A stretch of 64,000 nucleotides of DNA. Source: DATBDE01 sp036270095 (lineage in GTDB: Bacteria > Actinomycetota > Thermoleophilia > Solirubrobacterales > Solirubrobacteraceae). Positions 33,563-42,700 of this stretch are shown here, piece after piece. A model generated the notes under the pieces. The model had not been told where the DNA came from, did not search any database, and saw nothing but the letters and a program-made list of their open reading frames with translations. The stretch is from NCBI GenBank assembly GCA_036270095.1, contig DATBDE010000076.1, positions 1 to 64,000 on the forward strand, in the 5' to 3' direction. Numbering within the stretch: position 1 is the first letter of the stretch; every line of letters starts with the position of its first letter. The translations under genes were made by a program, and so were the position numbers.

Positions 33563-33591
33563 GACACAGCCTGTGTCACCAACGCGACACA
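33563..33591. promoter_or_regulatory. Operator-like triple repeat GACACA/TGTGTC
   Basis: GACACAG (33563-33569) and CTGTGTC (33571-33577) make a perfect palindrome with a 1-base spacer. TGTGTC (33572-33577) and GACACA (33586-33591) make a second one with an 8-base spacer. The second resembles the TGTGA-N6-TCACA type bound by Crp/Fnr proteins. It lies between the Crp-type gene and the microprotein. Confidence 0.55.
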
Positions 33592-33622
33592 AGCGGTCGG
33601 CCGCGCGGGGGATCCTCAGAGC

Positions 33623-33694
33623 ATGATCAAGACCAAGCGCATTCCGATCCGCAAGAGCTCGGGGCCCAAGGCGGTCCCGGTCCGCTTCAGCTAG
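33623..33694 (+). CDS. Candidate 23-residue basic microprotein
   Basis: A 24-codon frame begins ATG 33623 and encodes MIKTKRIPIRKSSGPKAVPV followed by three more residues, then TAG and a second in-frame TAG. The peptide has six Lys/Arg before residue 12 and no acidic residue, so it is strongly basic, with Pro-Ile/Pro-Val turns. Of its 23 sense codons, 22 end in G or C, which matches local genes. Its stop forms a CTAG overlap with the stop of the convergent DsrE gene, the same geometry as two other gene pairs here. It stands alone downstream of the Crp-type operator, so regulation by that protein is plausible. A GGGGGA stretch about 10 bases upstream may serve as ribosome site. No known family is recognised. 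Confidence 0.45.
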   Translation: MIKTKRIPIRKSSGPKAVPVRFS

Positions 33695-34056
33695 TAGCTG
33701 AAGACGGTCGCGGCGTCGTCCCCGATCCACTCCCACAGCGGGGTGGCCCCGGCGATCCGGGCGTTCGGGACGAGGTCCGCCTCGTCGAGCTTGCGGCTGT
33801 TGAAGCAGATGGGGCAGACCAGCAGCTCGCCGCCGCCCTCGGCGTACTGGGCGAACAGGCGCTCGAGCGGCGGGCAGCCGTCGCAGGCCACGCCCTCGGC
33901 GTGACCCGGCAGCGCCAGGCGCACGGCCTCCTTGGTCAGGAACATCGCCACCTTCTTGCCGGTCCCGGTGGCGGCGCCGCCGACCAAGAAGGCGACGGTG
34001 ACGCGCTCGGCATCCTCCATTCCCGTCGCAAGGTTGATCACCACCTTGTTCGCCAT
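33691..34056 (-). CDS. DsrE-family protein
   Basis: The 121-residue protein has the DsrE/F-like alpha/beta fold: MANKVVINLATGMEDAERVT, a helix VTVAFLVGGAATGTGKKVAM, then FLTKEAVRLALPG and a later CPICFNSR. Cysteines in ACDGCPP and LLVCPICFN could act in sulfur or persulfide transfer as in DsrE/TusD relatives, or could bind a metal. The ATG at 34056 has AGAGGAGCAGCG in front, a clear Shine-Dalgarno. It lies downstream of the SCO1-thioredoxin fusion and the AarF-like kinase on the same strand, with a 75-base gap, so it may belong to a redox-oriented operon. Confidence 0.8.
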   Translation of the reverse strand: MANKVVINLATGMEDAERVTVAFLVGGAATGTGKKVAMFLTKEAVRLALPGHAEGVACDGCPPLERLFAQYAEGGGELLVCPICFNSRKLDEADLVPNARIAGATPLWEWIGDDAATVFSY

Positions 34057-34131
34057 CGCTGCTCCTCTCCCACTGCCCGTCCCGTCCGACAGTGTGCCCG
34101 ACGAGCGCGCGCCGGCGCCCAGCGGCCCCGC

Positions 34132-35376
34132 TCATGTGCCCAGCGCGTAGCGCTCGATGTCCGCGTCCAGCGCCTGCGGCGCGGCGTACTGGCCCGTGTG
34201 GGTATGAAGCCGGCGGCCGTCGGCCCCGAGGTAGACCGTGGTCGGCAGGCCCGCCGTCGTCCCGAACGCCGACGCGCTCGCGGCCCCCGAATCGGCGTAG
34301 CTCGGGTAGCTCACCGGATGGCTGCGCAGGAATGCGCGCGCGTCGCCCGCGGCGTCGCTGACGTCGACGCCCAGGAACGCGACGCGCTTGCCGTAGCGCG
34401 CCGACGCCTGCGCGAAGAGCGGGAACTCGTCGCGGCAGGGGAAGCACCACGACGCCCATTCGTTGAGGACGACCGGCTGTCCCCGCATCGACCGCAGCCG
34501 TGCCGACAGGGCGCTCGCCCCGCCGCCGAGGAGGACGCCGGACTGGGCACCGCTGGGCGCGGGCGCTGGCGTGGGCGCGGGGGGCCGCGCCCCGGCGGCG
34601 GCGTCGTCGCGCTGCTTGAGGGCGACGAGGTCGGCGAGGGCCTGCTCGGGCGTCCACGGCGCGCGCGGCCGGCGCAGGTTGCTTCGGCCCTGGTCGTTGA
34701 GCAGCCGTCGCAGGGGAGGCGCGATGCGCCCTCCGACCGACGGCATCCCCACCGTGCCCATGCGCCAGTGGCCGGCGGGATCGACGATGAACAGCCCGTC
34801 GGCGTGCTGGACGTCGAACCGCTCCGGCCGGCCCGTCAGCCAGTCGACATCGGGCGGATGGCCCTGGGGCACGCGCTTGTAGTAGACGCCGAGGAACCGC
34901 CACAGGCGCCGGAGCTGGTCCGGCGCTCCCGTGAGCAGGTCGATGCCCGTGCCGGTCAGGCGACGGTAGGCGCGCAGGCGGGCGGGGGTGTCGCGCCAGG
35001 GGTCGACGCTGACCTCGGCCACGGCCACGTCGCGCGCCAGGCCCTCGCGCCGCACGGCCGCCTGCAGCTGGCCCAGGGCGGCGGTGGTCATGGGGCAGAC
35101 CTCGTGGCACAGCGTCATCGCCGGGGCCAGCACGAGATAGCGGCCACGGAAGGAGGCCAGCGGCGTGGGCCGCCCACCGTCGTCGCGGAGCGTCACGTCC
35201 GGTGCCTTCTCGTCGACCGCGGTCCCCACCGCGAGCTGCGACGGCGCGATCGCCCCAGACTGCACCGCGGGCGGGCGCGGCAAGGCCGGCAGCTGCGTCA
35301 CGACGACGTCGATCACGGGCAGCACGGTGGCCACCGCCAGCAGGATCATCGCGGCCCGCATGCTCTTGATACGCAC
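34132..35376 (-). CDS. SCO1/SenC-TlpA-type thioredoxin fusion, membrane-anchored
   Basis: The 414-residue protein joins two thioredoxin-fold domains. After an N-terminal signal anchor (MRAAMILLAVATVLPVIDVV), residues about 45-225 are SCO1/SenC-like, with the copper-binding pair Cys90 and Cys94 in LCHEVCP and a downstream His in QHADGLFIVDPAGH. An Ala/Pro-rich linker (around 260-285) follows. Residues about 290-414 are a TlpA/ResA-like redoxin with WCFPC at about 308-312 and a cis-Pro region GLPTTVYLG. SCO proteins deliver copper to cytochrome oxidase CuA and TlpA-type domains reduce the SCO/CuA cysteines, so the fusion would combine both steps outside the membrane. It starts at GTG 35376 (a later ATG at 35361 is possible), 33 bases after the AarF-like gene. 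Confidence 0.85.
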   Translation of the reverse strand: MRIKSMRAAMILLAVATVLPVIDVVVTQLPALPRPPAVQSGAIAPSQLAVGTAVDEKAPDVTLRDDGGRPTPLASFRGRYLVLAPAMTLCHEVCPMTTAALGQLQAAVRREGLARDVAVAEVSVDPWRDTPARLRAYRRLTGTGIDLLTGAPDQLRRLWRFLGVYYKRVPQGHPPDVDWLTGRPERFDVQHADGLFIVDPAGHWRMGTVGMPSVGGRIAPPLRRLLNDQGRSNLRRPRAPWTPEQALADLVALKQRDDAAAGARPPAPTPAPAPSGAQSGVLLGGGASALSARLRSMRGQPVVLNEWASWCFPCRDEFPLFAQASARYGKRVAFLGVDVSDAAGDARAFLRSHPVSYPSYADSGAASASAFGTTAGLPTTVYLGADGRRLHTHTGQYAAPQALDADIERYALGT

Positions 35377-35409
35377 CAGGACGGGACGCCGGCGCGCTTC
35401 GCGCGGCGG

Positions 35410-37362
35410 CTAGTCGCGACGCAGCGGCAGGCGGTGCAGGCTCTGGGCGGCGCTGCGCATGAGCAGCACCAGGCTGAAGGTCAGCCCGGCGAAGCCGAGC
35501 GACCACAGAACGTCGCGCACGCCCTTGACGTCGGCGAGCCCCCCGGCGACGAGCATCACCCCCGACGCGAGCGCGCCCGCGGCCCCGATGGCGGCCACCA
35601 GCACCCGGTCGACCCACTGGTCGACCACGTCGCGGTCGCCTCCGGCGTAGTGCTCGGTGCGCACCGACAGCCGCCCGGCGCGCAGCTGTGCGGCGAGCGT
35701 CTCGGCGTGGTCGGGCAGGGCCCGCAGCGCGGGCAGGGCGTGCAGGAGCTCGCGCTGGATGATCTCCTGGGGGTCGCCGATCGTCTCGTCGCTGCGCTCG
35801 CGCATCAGCGCGCCGGCGCTCTGGGCCAGCGAGAACTCGGGGTCGATCACCCGCAGCGTGCCCTCCAGCGTGAGCATGGTGCGTCCGAGCAGCACCATCG
35901 AGCCCGGCGGCGTCAGGTCGTGGCGCTGCATGGTGGTCAGCACGCCGCTGAGCACGGCCGGGCTCATCCCGCCTTCGGCGCCCACCTCGCCGAGGAGCCG
36001 GGCCAAGTCCCGCTCGAGTGGGCGCAGGTCGGTGACCTCGTCGCCGGTGAGGTGCCGCACCGCGCGCGCCAGCATCGAGGGGTCGCGCACGGTGAAGCCG
36101 AGCGCGATGCCCTGGAGCCCCTCCAAAGCGAGCGCGTCGAGCCGCCCGACGGCGCCGAAGTCCAGCAGCCACAGCGTGCCGTCGGGCGAGACGAGCACGT
36201 TGCCCGGGTGCGGGTCGGCGTGGTAGAGGCCGTCGGTGATGATCTGGCCGAGCATCGAGGCCAGCAGCCGGCGCGCGAGCTCGGGGCGCTCGACCGCGGC
36301 GGCGTCGACCGCCACGGCGTCGGAGACCGGCCGGCCGATCACCTCGTCCATGACCAGGATGCGGTCGGTCGACAGCGACGCGTGCACGAGCGGGATCTCG
36401 ATGCCCTCGTCCGCCGCGCGGTTGGCCCGCAGGGTCATCCCCGCGTTGGCCTCGTCGGTGTAGCTGAGCTCGGACTCGATCCCGATGATGAGCTCGTTCG
36501 CCAGCCGCTTGACGCCGAACCGGTGCGCGGCCGCCACGCGGCGGTCGAGCTGGCGGGCGACGGCCGCGAGCACGGACGCGTCGCGGTCGACGAGGTCGTC
36601 GATGCCCGGGCGCTGGACCTTGACGACGACCTTGGCGCCCTCCTGCAGCGTGGCCCGGTGGGTCTGGCCGATCGAGGCGGCGGCCAGCGGCTCGACCGTG
36701 AAGCTGGCGAAGGCCTTCTCGACCGGCTCGTTCAGCTCGTGCTCGAGCTGGGTGCGGATCGCCTCCGGGGGCTCGGGCCGCACGTCGGACTGGAGGGTCT
36801 CGAGCTCGTCGGTGAGCGTCGTGGGCAGAAGGTCGGTGCGCGTCGAGGCGATCTGCCCGAACTTCACGAACATCCCGCCCGAGTCCTCGAGCACCGCCTT
36901 CAGCCGGCGCGCGAAGTCCGGCGTGCTCAGCGCGGCCGCGGACCGGTAGCGGGGGCTGACGAGGTTCTCCTTGCGGGCGTTGTGCACGACCTCGCGGAAG
37001 CGCCCGAGCGGCGCGATGGCGGCGTGGACGGCCTTGATCGGGCGCCGGCGGCCGCGGCGCGGCGCTCCGGTCGAGCGCGTGATGAGGTCGAGCACGATCG
37101 CGAACGGGAGCGCCGCCAGCACCCCGAAGAAGATGACGAGCACGATGATGATCCAGTCGGGGACGGTCGTGTCGCCCCCGACCACCAGCGCCGCAGCGGT
37201 CAGGCCGACGATCCAGCCCAGGAAGGCCGCGATGCCCGCCCGCCAGCGCCCGAGGTGGATCCCGAGGATGCGGCTGCTCAGCCAGCCGATCGCCCCGATC
37301 CAGAACGGCAGGAGGAGCAGGCCGCCTAGGCCGATCTTGACAGTGATCGCCGCGAACATCAT
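35410..37362 (-). CDS. AarF/UbiB-family atypical kinase
   Basis: The 650-residue protein is a UbiB-family protein kinase-like ATPase. It has two hydrophobic N-terminal segments (VKIGLGGLLLLPFWIGAIGW, IIIVLVIFFGVLAALPFAIV) and two at the C-terminus, so it is membrane-tethered. Family motifs are present: MFVKFGQIASTR (KxGQ), AAASIGQTHRA (Ala-rich nucleotide loop), KVVVKVQRPG (Lys), a Glu-rich helix, HADPHPGNVLV (catalytic loop) and LLDFGAVG (metal-binding DFG). Relatives support quinone biosynthesis or lipid homeostasis, and actinobacteria without ubiquinone still keep them. The start is the first of two adjacent ATGs at 37362, with TAGGGT nine bases upstream. The SCO1 fusion gene follows. Confidence 0.9.
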   Translation of the reverse strand: MMFAAITVKIGLGGLLLLPFWIGAIGWLSSRILGIHLGRWRAGIAAFLGWIVGLTAAALVVGGDTTVPDWIIIVLVIFFGVLAALPFAIVLDLITRSTGAPRRGRRRPIKAVHAAIAPLGRFREVVHNARKENLVSPRYRSAAALSTPDFARRLKAVLEDSGGMFVKFGQIASTRTDLLPTTLTDELETLQSDVRPEPPEAIRTQLEHELNEPVEKAFASFTVEPLAAASIGQTHRATLQEGAKVVVKVQRPGIDDLVDRDASVLAAVARQLDRRVAAAHRFGVKRLANELIIGIESELSYTDEANAGMTLRANRAADEGIEIPLVHASLSTDRILVMDEVIGRPVSDAVAVDAAAVERPELARRLLASMLGQIITDGLYHADPHPGNVLVSPDGTLWLLDFGAVGRLDALALEGLQGIALGFTVRDPSMLARAVRHLTGDEVTDLRPLERDLARLLGEVGAEGGMSPAVLSGVLTTMQRHDLTPPGSMVLLGRTMLTLEGTLRVIDPEFSLAQSAGALMRERSDETIGDPQEIIQRELLHALPALRALPDHAETLAAQLRAGRLSVRTEHYAGGDRDVVDQWVDRVLVAAIGAAGALASGVMLVAGGLADVKGVRDVLWSLGFAGLTFSLVLLMRSAAQSLHRLPLRRD

Positions 37363-37371
37363 CCGGCACGG

Positions 37372-37377
37372 ACCCTA
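37372..37377 (-). promoter_or_regulatory. -10 element TAGGGT of the AarF-like gene
   Basis: TAGGGT on the minus strand is 9 bases before the first ATG at 37362, consistent with a leaderless transcript. Confidence 0.5.
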
Positions 37378-37462
37378 ACTGCAGACGGATCGCGCTGCAT
37401 TCACGGTGCGAGCACGCCCCTCCGCGACGGTGGCGTCCCGACGACCACCACGGAGGTCATCT

Positions 37463-38032
37463 GTGAGCACCACCACCGACACGATGCGCAACGGCGTGGA
37501 CACCGAGAAGCTCTACGCCACGCTCGACCTGCTCAAGGAGCAGCCCGAGCTCGGGCGCTTCCAGTTCCGCGCCACCAACCGTTGGATCGACGGGCCCCAC
37601 AACCGCTCGACGATCAAGGGGTTCTTCGGCGCCGGCACCGAGGACGCCACCCGGACCGAGGCCTTCGAGGTGGACGCCGGCGAGCCCGCGCTGCTGCTCG
37701 GGACCGACCAGGGCGCCAACCCGGCCGAGTACCTGCTGCACGCCCTCGCCGCCTGCCTGACCACGTCGATCGTCTACGTCGCCGCCGCCCGCAAGGTCGA
37801 GCTGACCTCGGTCGAGTCGACGCTGACCGGCGACATGGACGTGCGCGGCGCGCTGGGCGTGGACGAGAAGCCGCGCAACGGCTTCGAGCGCATCCGCGTG
37901 TCGTTCCGTGTCACCGGCCACGCCTCCGAGGAGAAGCTCCGCGAGGTCGTGGAGCGGGCGCGCAACCGCTCGGCGGTGTACGACATGGTCACCAACGGCG
38001 TCCACGTCGTCGTCGACGTCAGCACGGACTGA
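37463..38032 (+). CDS. OsmC-family protein
   Basis: The 189-residue protein is an OsmC/Ohr-fold family member. It has NRWIDGPHNRSTIKGFFGAG, a segment GTDQGANPAEYLLHALAACL with a conserved Cys, and a terminal DMVTNGVHVVVDVSTD. In OsmC/Ohr two cysteines reduce organic hydroperoxides. Here I see only the first Cys (in AACLTTS) and no obvious second one, so a YhfA-like or acyl-binding role is as likely as peroxidase activity. GTG 37463 has GGAGGT in front. The acyl-CoA-dehydrogenase-like gene begins five bases after the stop, so they are cotranscribed. Confidence 0.85.
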   Translation: MSTTTDTMRNGVDTEKLYATLDLLKEQPELGRFQFRATNRWIDGPHNRSTIKGFFGAGTEDATRTEAFEVDAGEPALLLGTDQGANPAEYLLHALAACLTTSIVYVAAARKVELTSVESTLTGDMDVRGALGVDEKPRNGFERIRVSFRVTGHASEEKLREVVERARNRSAVYDMVTNGVHVVVDVSTD

Positions 38033-38037
38033 CGGCC

Positions 38038-39255
38038 GTGCCGATCGAACTGCAGGCCCACACGCGCTCCGGCGCTCGCCTCGTGGCGAGCGCCGAGCAG
38101 CTCGCCGGCGAGCTCGCGGCCCGCGCCGCCGAGCACGACCGTGAGGGCACCTACCCGTACGAGGCCATCGACGCCCTGCGCGCGGCGGGCTACTTCGCGG
38201 CGCCGATCCCCGAGGTCCTCGGCGGCCTCGGCGTGGACTCCGCGCACGACCTCGTGGTGGCCTCGAGCCGCCTGGCGCGCGGCGACGCCTCGGTCGCGAT
38301 CGGCGTGAACATGCACCTCGTGGCGGTGCTGAACATGGAGCGCCGCCGCCAGGTCGCGGTCGCGGCGGGCGCCGAGCGGCGGGCGCGCGCGTTCGGCTCC
38401 TCGCTGGCGCAGATCGTCGACGACGGCGCCGTGCTCGCCGCGGCGATCAGCGAGGCCGGACAGGACATCACCCGGCCGGGCACGGTGGCGACCCGCACCG
38501 ACGCGGGCTGGCGGATCGACGGGCGCAAGCTTTTCTGCACCATGTCGCCCGCCGCGACCGACCTGTACGTCGCCGTCACCTACACCGACGGCGAGGACGT
38601 CGAGCGCTACGCGTACGCGATGGTGCCCGCCGACGCCCCCGGCGTCGTGGTCAACGACGACTGGGACGCGCTGGGCATGCGCGCCTCCGGCAGCAACTCG
38701 GTGGCCTTCGACGGCGTCGTGTTGCCGCCGGGCGGCGTGCGCGGCGGCTTCCGCGCCGGCGACCCGGTCCCGTACATGGAGCGCAACCTGACCGCGGGCC
38801 TGTTCCACGCCTCGGCCTCGCTCGGCATCGCCGAGTCGGCCGACGCGCTCGCCCGGCGCGGGGTGGCCGGGCGGGTCAACGGCGATGCACGCCCGCGCAT
38901 GCAGGTGGCCGACAACGCCGTCGACCTCGCCGCGGCGCGCGGCGTCCTGCACCGCGCCGCGCTGCTGATCGACGACCATCACGCGGCCAACCCGGCCTCG
39001 GACGGCACCACCGCCGAGCTCGAGGCGCTGTTCGCCGAGGCCCAGGCGGCCAAGGCGTTCGTCAACGAGGCCGCCACCCGCATCGTCGACCGCGCCCTCG
39101 CGCTCTCCGGCGGCGCCGGGTACCTCAACGCGAGCCCGCTGGCGCGCGCCTACCGCGACGTCAAGGCCGGGACGTTCATGCACCCCCTGGGGGCCAACCG
39201 CGCCTATGACTACCTCGGGCGGGTCGCGCTGGGGCAGACGGCGGCGCTGCACTGA
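38038..39255 (+). CDS. Acyl-CoA-dehydrogenase-fold flavoprotein, likely two-component monooxygenase
   Basis: The 405-residue protein has the acyl-CoA dehydrogenase fold (ALRAAGYFAAPIPEVLGGLG, SSRLARGDASVAIGVNMHL, ALSGGAGYLNASPLARAYRD), ending in TFMHPLGANRAYDYLGRVAL. The last motif, and the lack of a recognisable catalytic Glu context, recall flavin-dependent monooxygenases of the DszC/SfnB/HsaA-like branch, which use the same fold. A flavin reductase gene follows immediately (stop 39255, start 39257), as expected for the partner of such enzymes. A true dehydrogenase remains possible. Starts at GTG 38038, five bases after osmC, with little ribosome site. Confidence 0.8.
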   Translation: MPIELQAHTRSGARLVASAEQLAGELAARAAEHDREGTYPYEAIDALRAAGYFAAPIPEVLGGLGVDSAHDLVVASSRLARGDASVAIGVNMHLVAVLNMERRRQVAVAAGAERRARAFGSSLAQIVDDGAVLAAAISEAGQDITRPGTVATRTDAGWRIDGRKLFCTMSPAATDLYVAVTYTDGEDVERYAYAMVPADAPGVVVNDDWDALGMRASGSNSVAFDGVVLPPGGVRGGFRAGDPVPYMERNLTAGLFHASASLGIAESADALARRGVAGRVNGDARPRMQVADNAVDLAAARGVLHRAALLIDDHHAANPASDGTTAELEALFAEAQAAKAFVNEAATRIVDRALALSGGAGYLNASPLARAYRDVKAGTFMHPLGANRAYDYLGRVALGQTAALH

Positions 39256-39256
39256 C

Positions 39257-39760
39257 ATGGGCGCTCCGGCTCGCGCCGAGTTGGTCCAGGTCCCGGCCGC
39301 ACACGCCTTCCGCGACGCGCTGGCCCGGTTCGCCACCGGCGTTGCGTTCGTCACCGCCGCGCCGGGCGGCGAGCCGGCGGGGCTGGTGGTCAACTCGCTG
39401 GCTTCCGTCTCGCTGGACCCGCCGCTGATCTCGTTCTGCCCCTCGCGGGGGTCGCTGACCTGGCGGCGCATGCGCCGGGCGGGACGCTTCGGCGTCAACG
39501 TGCTGCGCCTCCACCACGAGGAGTTCGTGGCCCGCGCGACTCCGCCGAGGGCCGATCGGTTCGGCGACCTGGGCTGGGCGCCGGGCCCGGGCGGCGCGCC
39601 GCTGCTGACCGACGCCCTGGCCACGCTCGAGTGCGCGATCGTCGCCGAGCACGCCGCCGGCGACCACACGATCGTCGTCGGCCAGGTGGAGCGGCTGGCG
39701 GCCGCGGGCGCGGACGATCCGCTCGTCTTCTACCGCGGCGCCTTCCGGACCGTGCGCTGA
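39257..39760 (+). CDS. Flavin reductase (HpaC-like)
   Basis: The 167-residue protein is a flavin reductase-like domain protein. It contains the characteristic FRDALARFATGVAFVTAAPG, VVNSLASVSLDPPLISFC, the RRMRRAGRFGVNVLRLHHEE helix and HTIVVGQVERL. It would reduce free FMN or FAD with NAD(P)H and supply reduced flavin to a monooxygenase, most likely the preceding acyl-CoA-dehydrogenase-like protein. The ATG at 39257 is one base after the upstream stop. The 3' end overlaps the convergent BTAD regulator gene by 31 bases. Confidence 0.9.
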   Translation: MGAPARAELVQVPAAHAFRDALARFATGVAFVTAAPGGEPAGLVVNSLASVSLDPPLISFCPSRGSLTWRRMRRAGRFGVNVLRLHHEEFVARATPPRADRFGDLGWAPGPGGAPLLTDALATLECAIVAEHAAGDHTIVVGQVERLAAAGADDPLVFYRGAFRTVR

Positions 39761-42700
39761 GCTGCCTCGATCAGCCCGGCGCCCAAGCGCTCGTCGCCGG
39801 CGCTCGCGGCCAGCGCCGCCGCGATCGCGGTCGCGCGCTCGCGGTCGCCGAGGGCGGCCTGCGCCTCCCACGCGATGCCGGGCAGGCCGTGCGCGTCGGC
39901 CAACGCCCCCGCCTCGTCGGCCCGGCCGAGCGCGAGCGCCGCCGCAGCCTCGGCCTCGTGCCAGCCCGTGCGCGCGGCCGCCGCCCGCAGCGTCTCCAGC
40001 ACCGCCGCCGCCGCACCGCGCCCGAGCGCATCCTGGGCCCGCGCCAGCGCGACGGTGGCGGCAAAGCCGAACTGATAGGCGCCGTCAGGCGGCAGGACGA
40101 TCGCCGACTGCGCCCGCTCGGCGGCGTCGACGGCCTGGCCCGCGCCGTCCGTGTCGCCGGCCAGCACACGGGCCCAGGCCAGGTGGGCGGCGGCGCGGTA
40201 GCGGTCGGCGAGCAGCTCGGCGGCCGCCAGGCCGGGCTCCAGAACGGCGATGGCATCGTCGGCCGCGCGCAGCTCGAGCAGCGTCCAGCCCAGGGCCACC
40301 CGCGCCCAGGCGCTCCACGGCGCCGGGCCCTCGGGCGCGGTCAGGGCAACCATGCGGCGCGCCTCGGCCAGCGCGACACCAAGCTCGCCACGGCTACGCG
40401 CCAGCCAGGCCCGCGCGTCGTGGATCAGCGGGCGGGTGAGCGGGTCGGCCACGCGCCGGCCGAGCGCCGTCGCCTCGTCCAGCCGCGCCGCCGCCACCTC
40501 CCAGTCGGCGTGCCCGAGGGGCACGAAGGCGGACTCGAGCAGCGTCCACTGCAGGGACCAGAGTTCGCCGTTGCGGCGCTCGAGGTCGGCAAGCTCGGCG
40601 GTGAGCGTCTCCAGGCGATCGAGCTCGCCCAGCTGCAGCGCCGCGAGCTTGAGCGCGTCGAAGGCGCGCCCCCGCTCGAGGTCGCGCCCGCGGCCGCGGG
40701 CCAGGCGCAGGGCGCGGTCGCCGAGCGCCAGGGCCCCGGCGAGGTCGAGCTGGTTGGAGGCCAGAAGGGAGAGCCGGTTGAGGATCCGCACTTGCAGCGG
40801 GGCATCGTCGAGGTCGGCCGCGATGACCAGCGCGTCGCGGTGGTGGGCCTGGGCGCGGGCGACGTCGAAGAGCTTCTCGGCGTAGGCCATCTCGTCCAGG
40901 GTGCGCGCGACCAACTCGCGGTCGCCGGCCGCGCGGGCGGCCTCGAGCGCGACCGCGAAGTCGGCCACGGCGCCCTCCACGTCGCCACCCGCGTGGCGGT
41001 GCCAGCCGCGCTCGAAGTGCAGCGCGGTCAGGCGCTCGTCGCCGGCGGGCGCGCCGGCGATGGCGGCGTCGTAATGGACGAGCGCCTGCTCGCGCGCGTA
41101 GACGCGGGCCGCCGCCCGCGCCGCCCGCACGTCGTACTCGAAGCGCCGCCGGTCGTCGCCGGCCACGGCGAAGTGGTGGGCGAGCGCGGCGGCGACGTCG
41201 TCGAGCGCGTCGGCGTGCAGGGCCTCGAGCGCCTCGCCCGCGCGCCGGTGCAGCCGCGCGCGCCGGGTGGCCGAGAGCTGGCCGTCGACCGTCTCGCGGA
41301 TCAGCGCGTGGGCGAAGCGATACCGGCCGATCGCGTCGGGCGTCTCGACCAGCACGCCCTCGGCCAGGGCGTCGTCCATGGCCTCGAGCAGGGCCTCGCT
41401 GTCGAGGCCGGTGACCCGCTCGAGCGCGTCGAGCTCGAACTCGGCCCCGAGCACGGCCGCTGCGGCCAGCGCGGCCCGCTCGAGCTCGTCCAGGCGCCGC
41501 ATCCGGCGCAGCAGGAGGTCCTTGACGCTGTCGGGCACGCCCGCCTCCAGCTCCGCCTCGGGCCGGCGCACGAGCTCCTCGACGAAGAACGGGTTGCCCT
41601 CGGCCCGGTCGGTGACCGCCCGCAGGGCGCCGGGGCCGAGCGCGATCCCGCGCTCGTGCACGAGCTCGGCCACCGCGTCGGGCGCCAGCCCGGCGAGGCT
41701 CACGTGCTCGAGCACGCGGGCGCGCCGCAGCTCGGCGAGGGCGCCGGCCAGCGGATCGTCCTCGCGCACCTCGAGCTCGCGGTAGGTGCCGAGCACGAGC
41801 AGGGGCGCGTCCTCCAAGGCGCGCGCGAGCTGGCGGAGCAGCAGCAGCGCGGGCGCGTCGGCCCACTGCAGGTCGTCGAGGACGAGGATGGTGGGCCGTC
41901 CGCGGGCGGCCTCGCGCAGGAACGTGGCCACGGCGTCGAAGAGCGCGTAGCGGTCGCCGTCCCCGCCGGGCTCGGCCGGCTGGGGCTCGTCGGGTCCGCC
42001 CGCGAGCTCGGGGACGAGCCGGGCCAGGACCCCCCGGCCCGTCCCGGCCTGCAGCGCCAGCTCGTCGGCGGGCGACGAGGCGGCATAGTGGCGCAGCGCC
42101 TCGACGAAGGGCTGGTACGGCGTGAGCGCCTCCTCGGTGCTGCGCCCGAGCAGCACGGTGGCGCCGTCGGCGTGGGCGCGGCGGCAGAACTCGGCGACCA
42201 GGCGGGTCTTGCCGATCCCCGGTTCGCCGCCGACCAGGACCACGCCCGGCTCGCCCCCGCGCGCCCGTTCCCACGCCGCTGAGAGCACCCCCAGCGCCTG
42301 CTCCCGTCCGACGAACGCGCCCTCGTCGCGCGCGAGCTCGGCCGGCAGCGGGACCTGGCGGCGGCCGGGGGCCTCCCACTGCAGCTCCCACGCTGCCACC
42401 GGGGCCGCGAACCCCCTGAGCGCCAGCTCGCCGACCGGGGCGAAGGGGAAGCCGCCCCGGGCGCCGACCAGCGCCCGCACGACGTCCGAGGTCAGGATCT
42501 GGCCGCCCTCGGCGCTGTCGCACAGGCGCCGGGCCACCACCACGGCGGTGCCGTAGTAGTCGTCCTCGTCGCGGATCGGCTCGCCCGCGTGCAGCCCGAT
42601 GCGCACCGCCAGCGGCGCGCCCGCCTCGCGCCGGTTGTGGCGCTCGACCGCCTGCTGGATGCCGACCGCGCAGCCGGCGGCGTCGACGCTGCTGGCGAAC

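Noticed and set aside
33422..37369. Frames of more than 1200 codons on both strands
   Set aside because: They are Arg/Pro/Ala-rich shadows of the AarF, SCO1 and DsrE genes, which have clear motifs in another frame.
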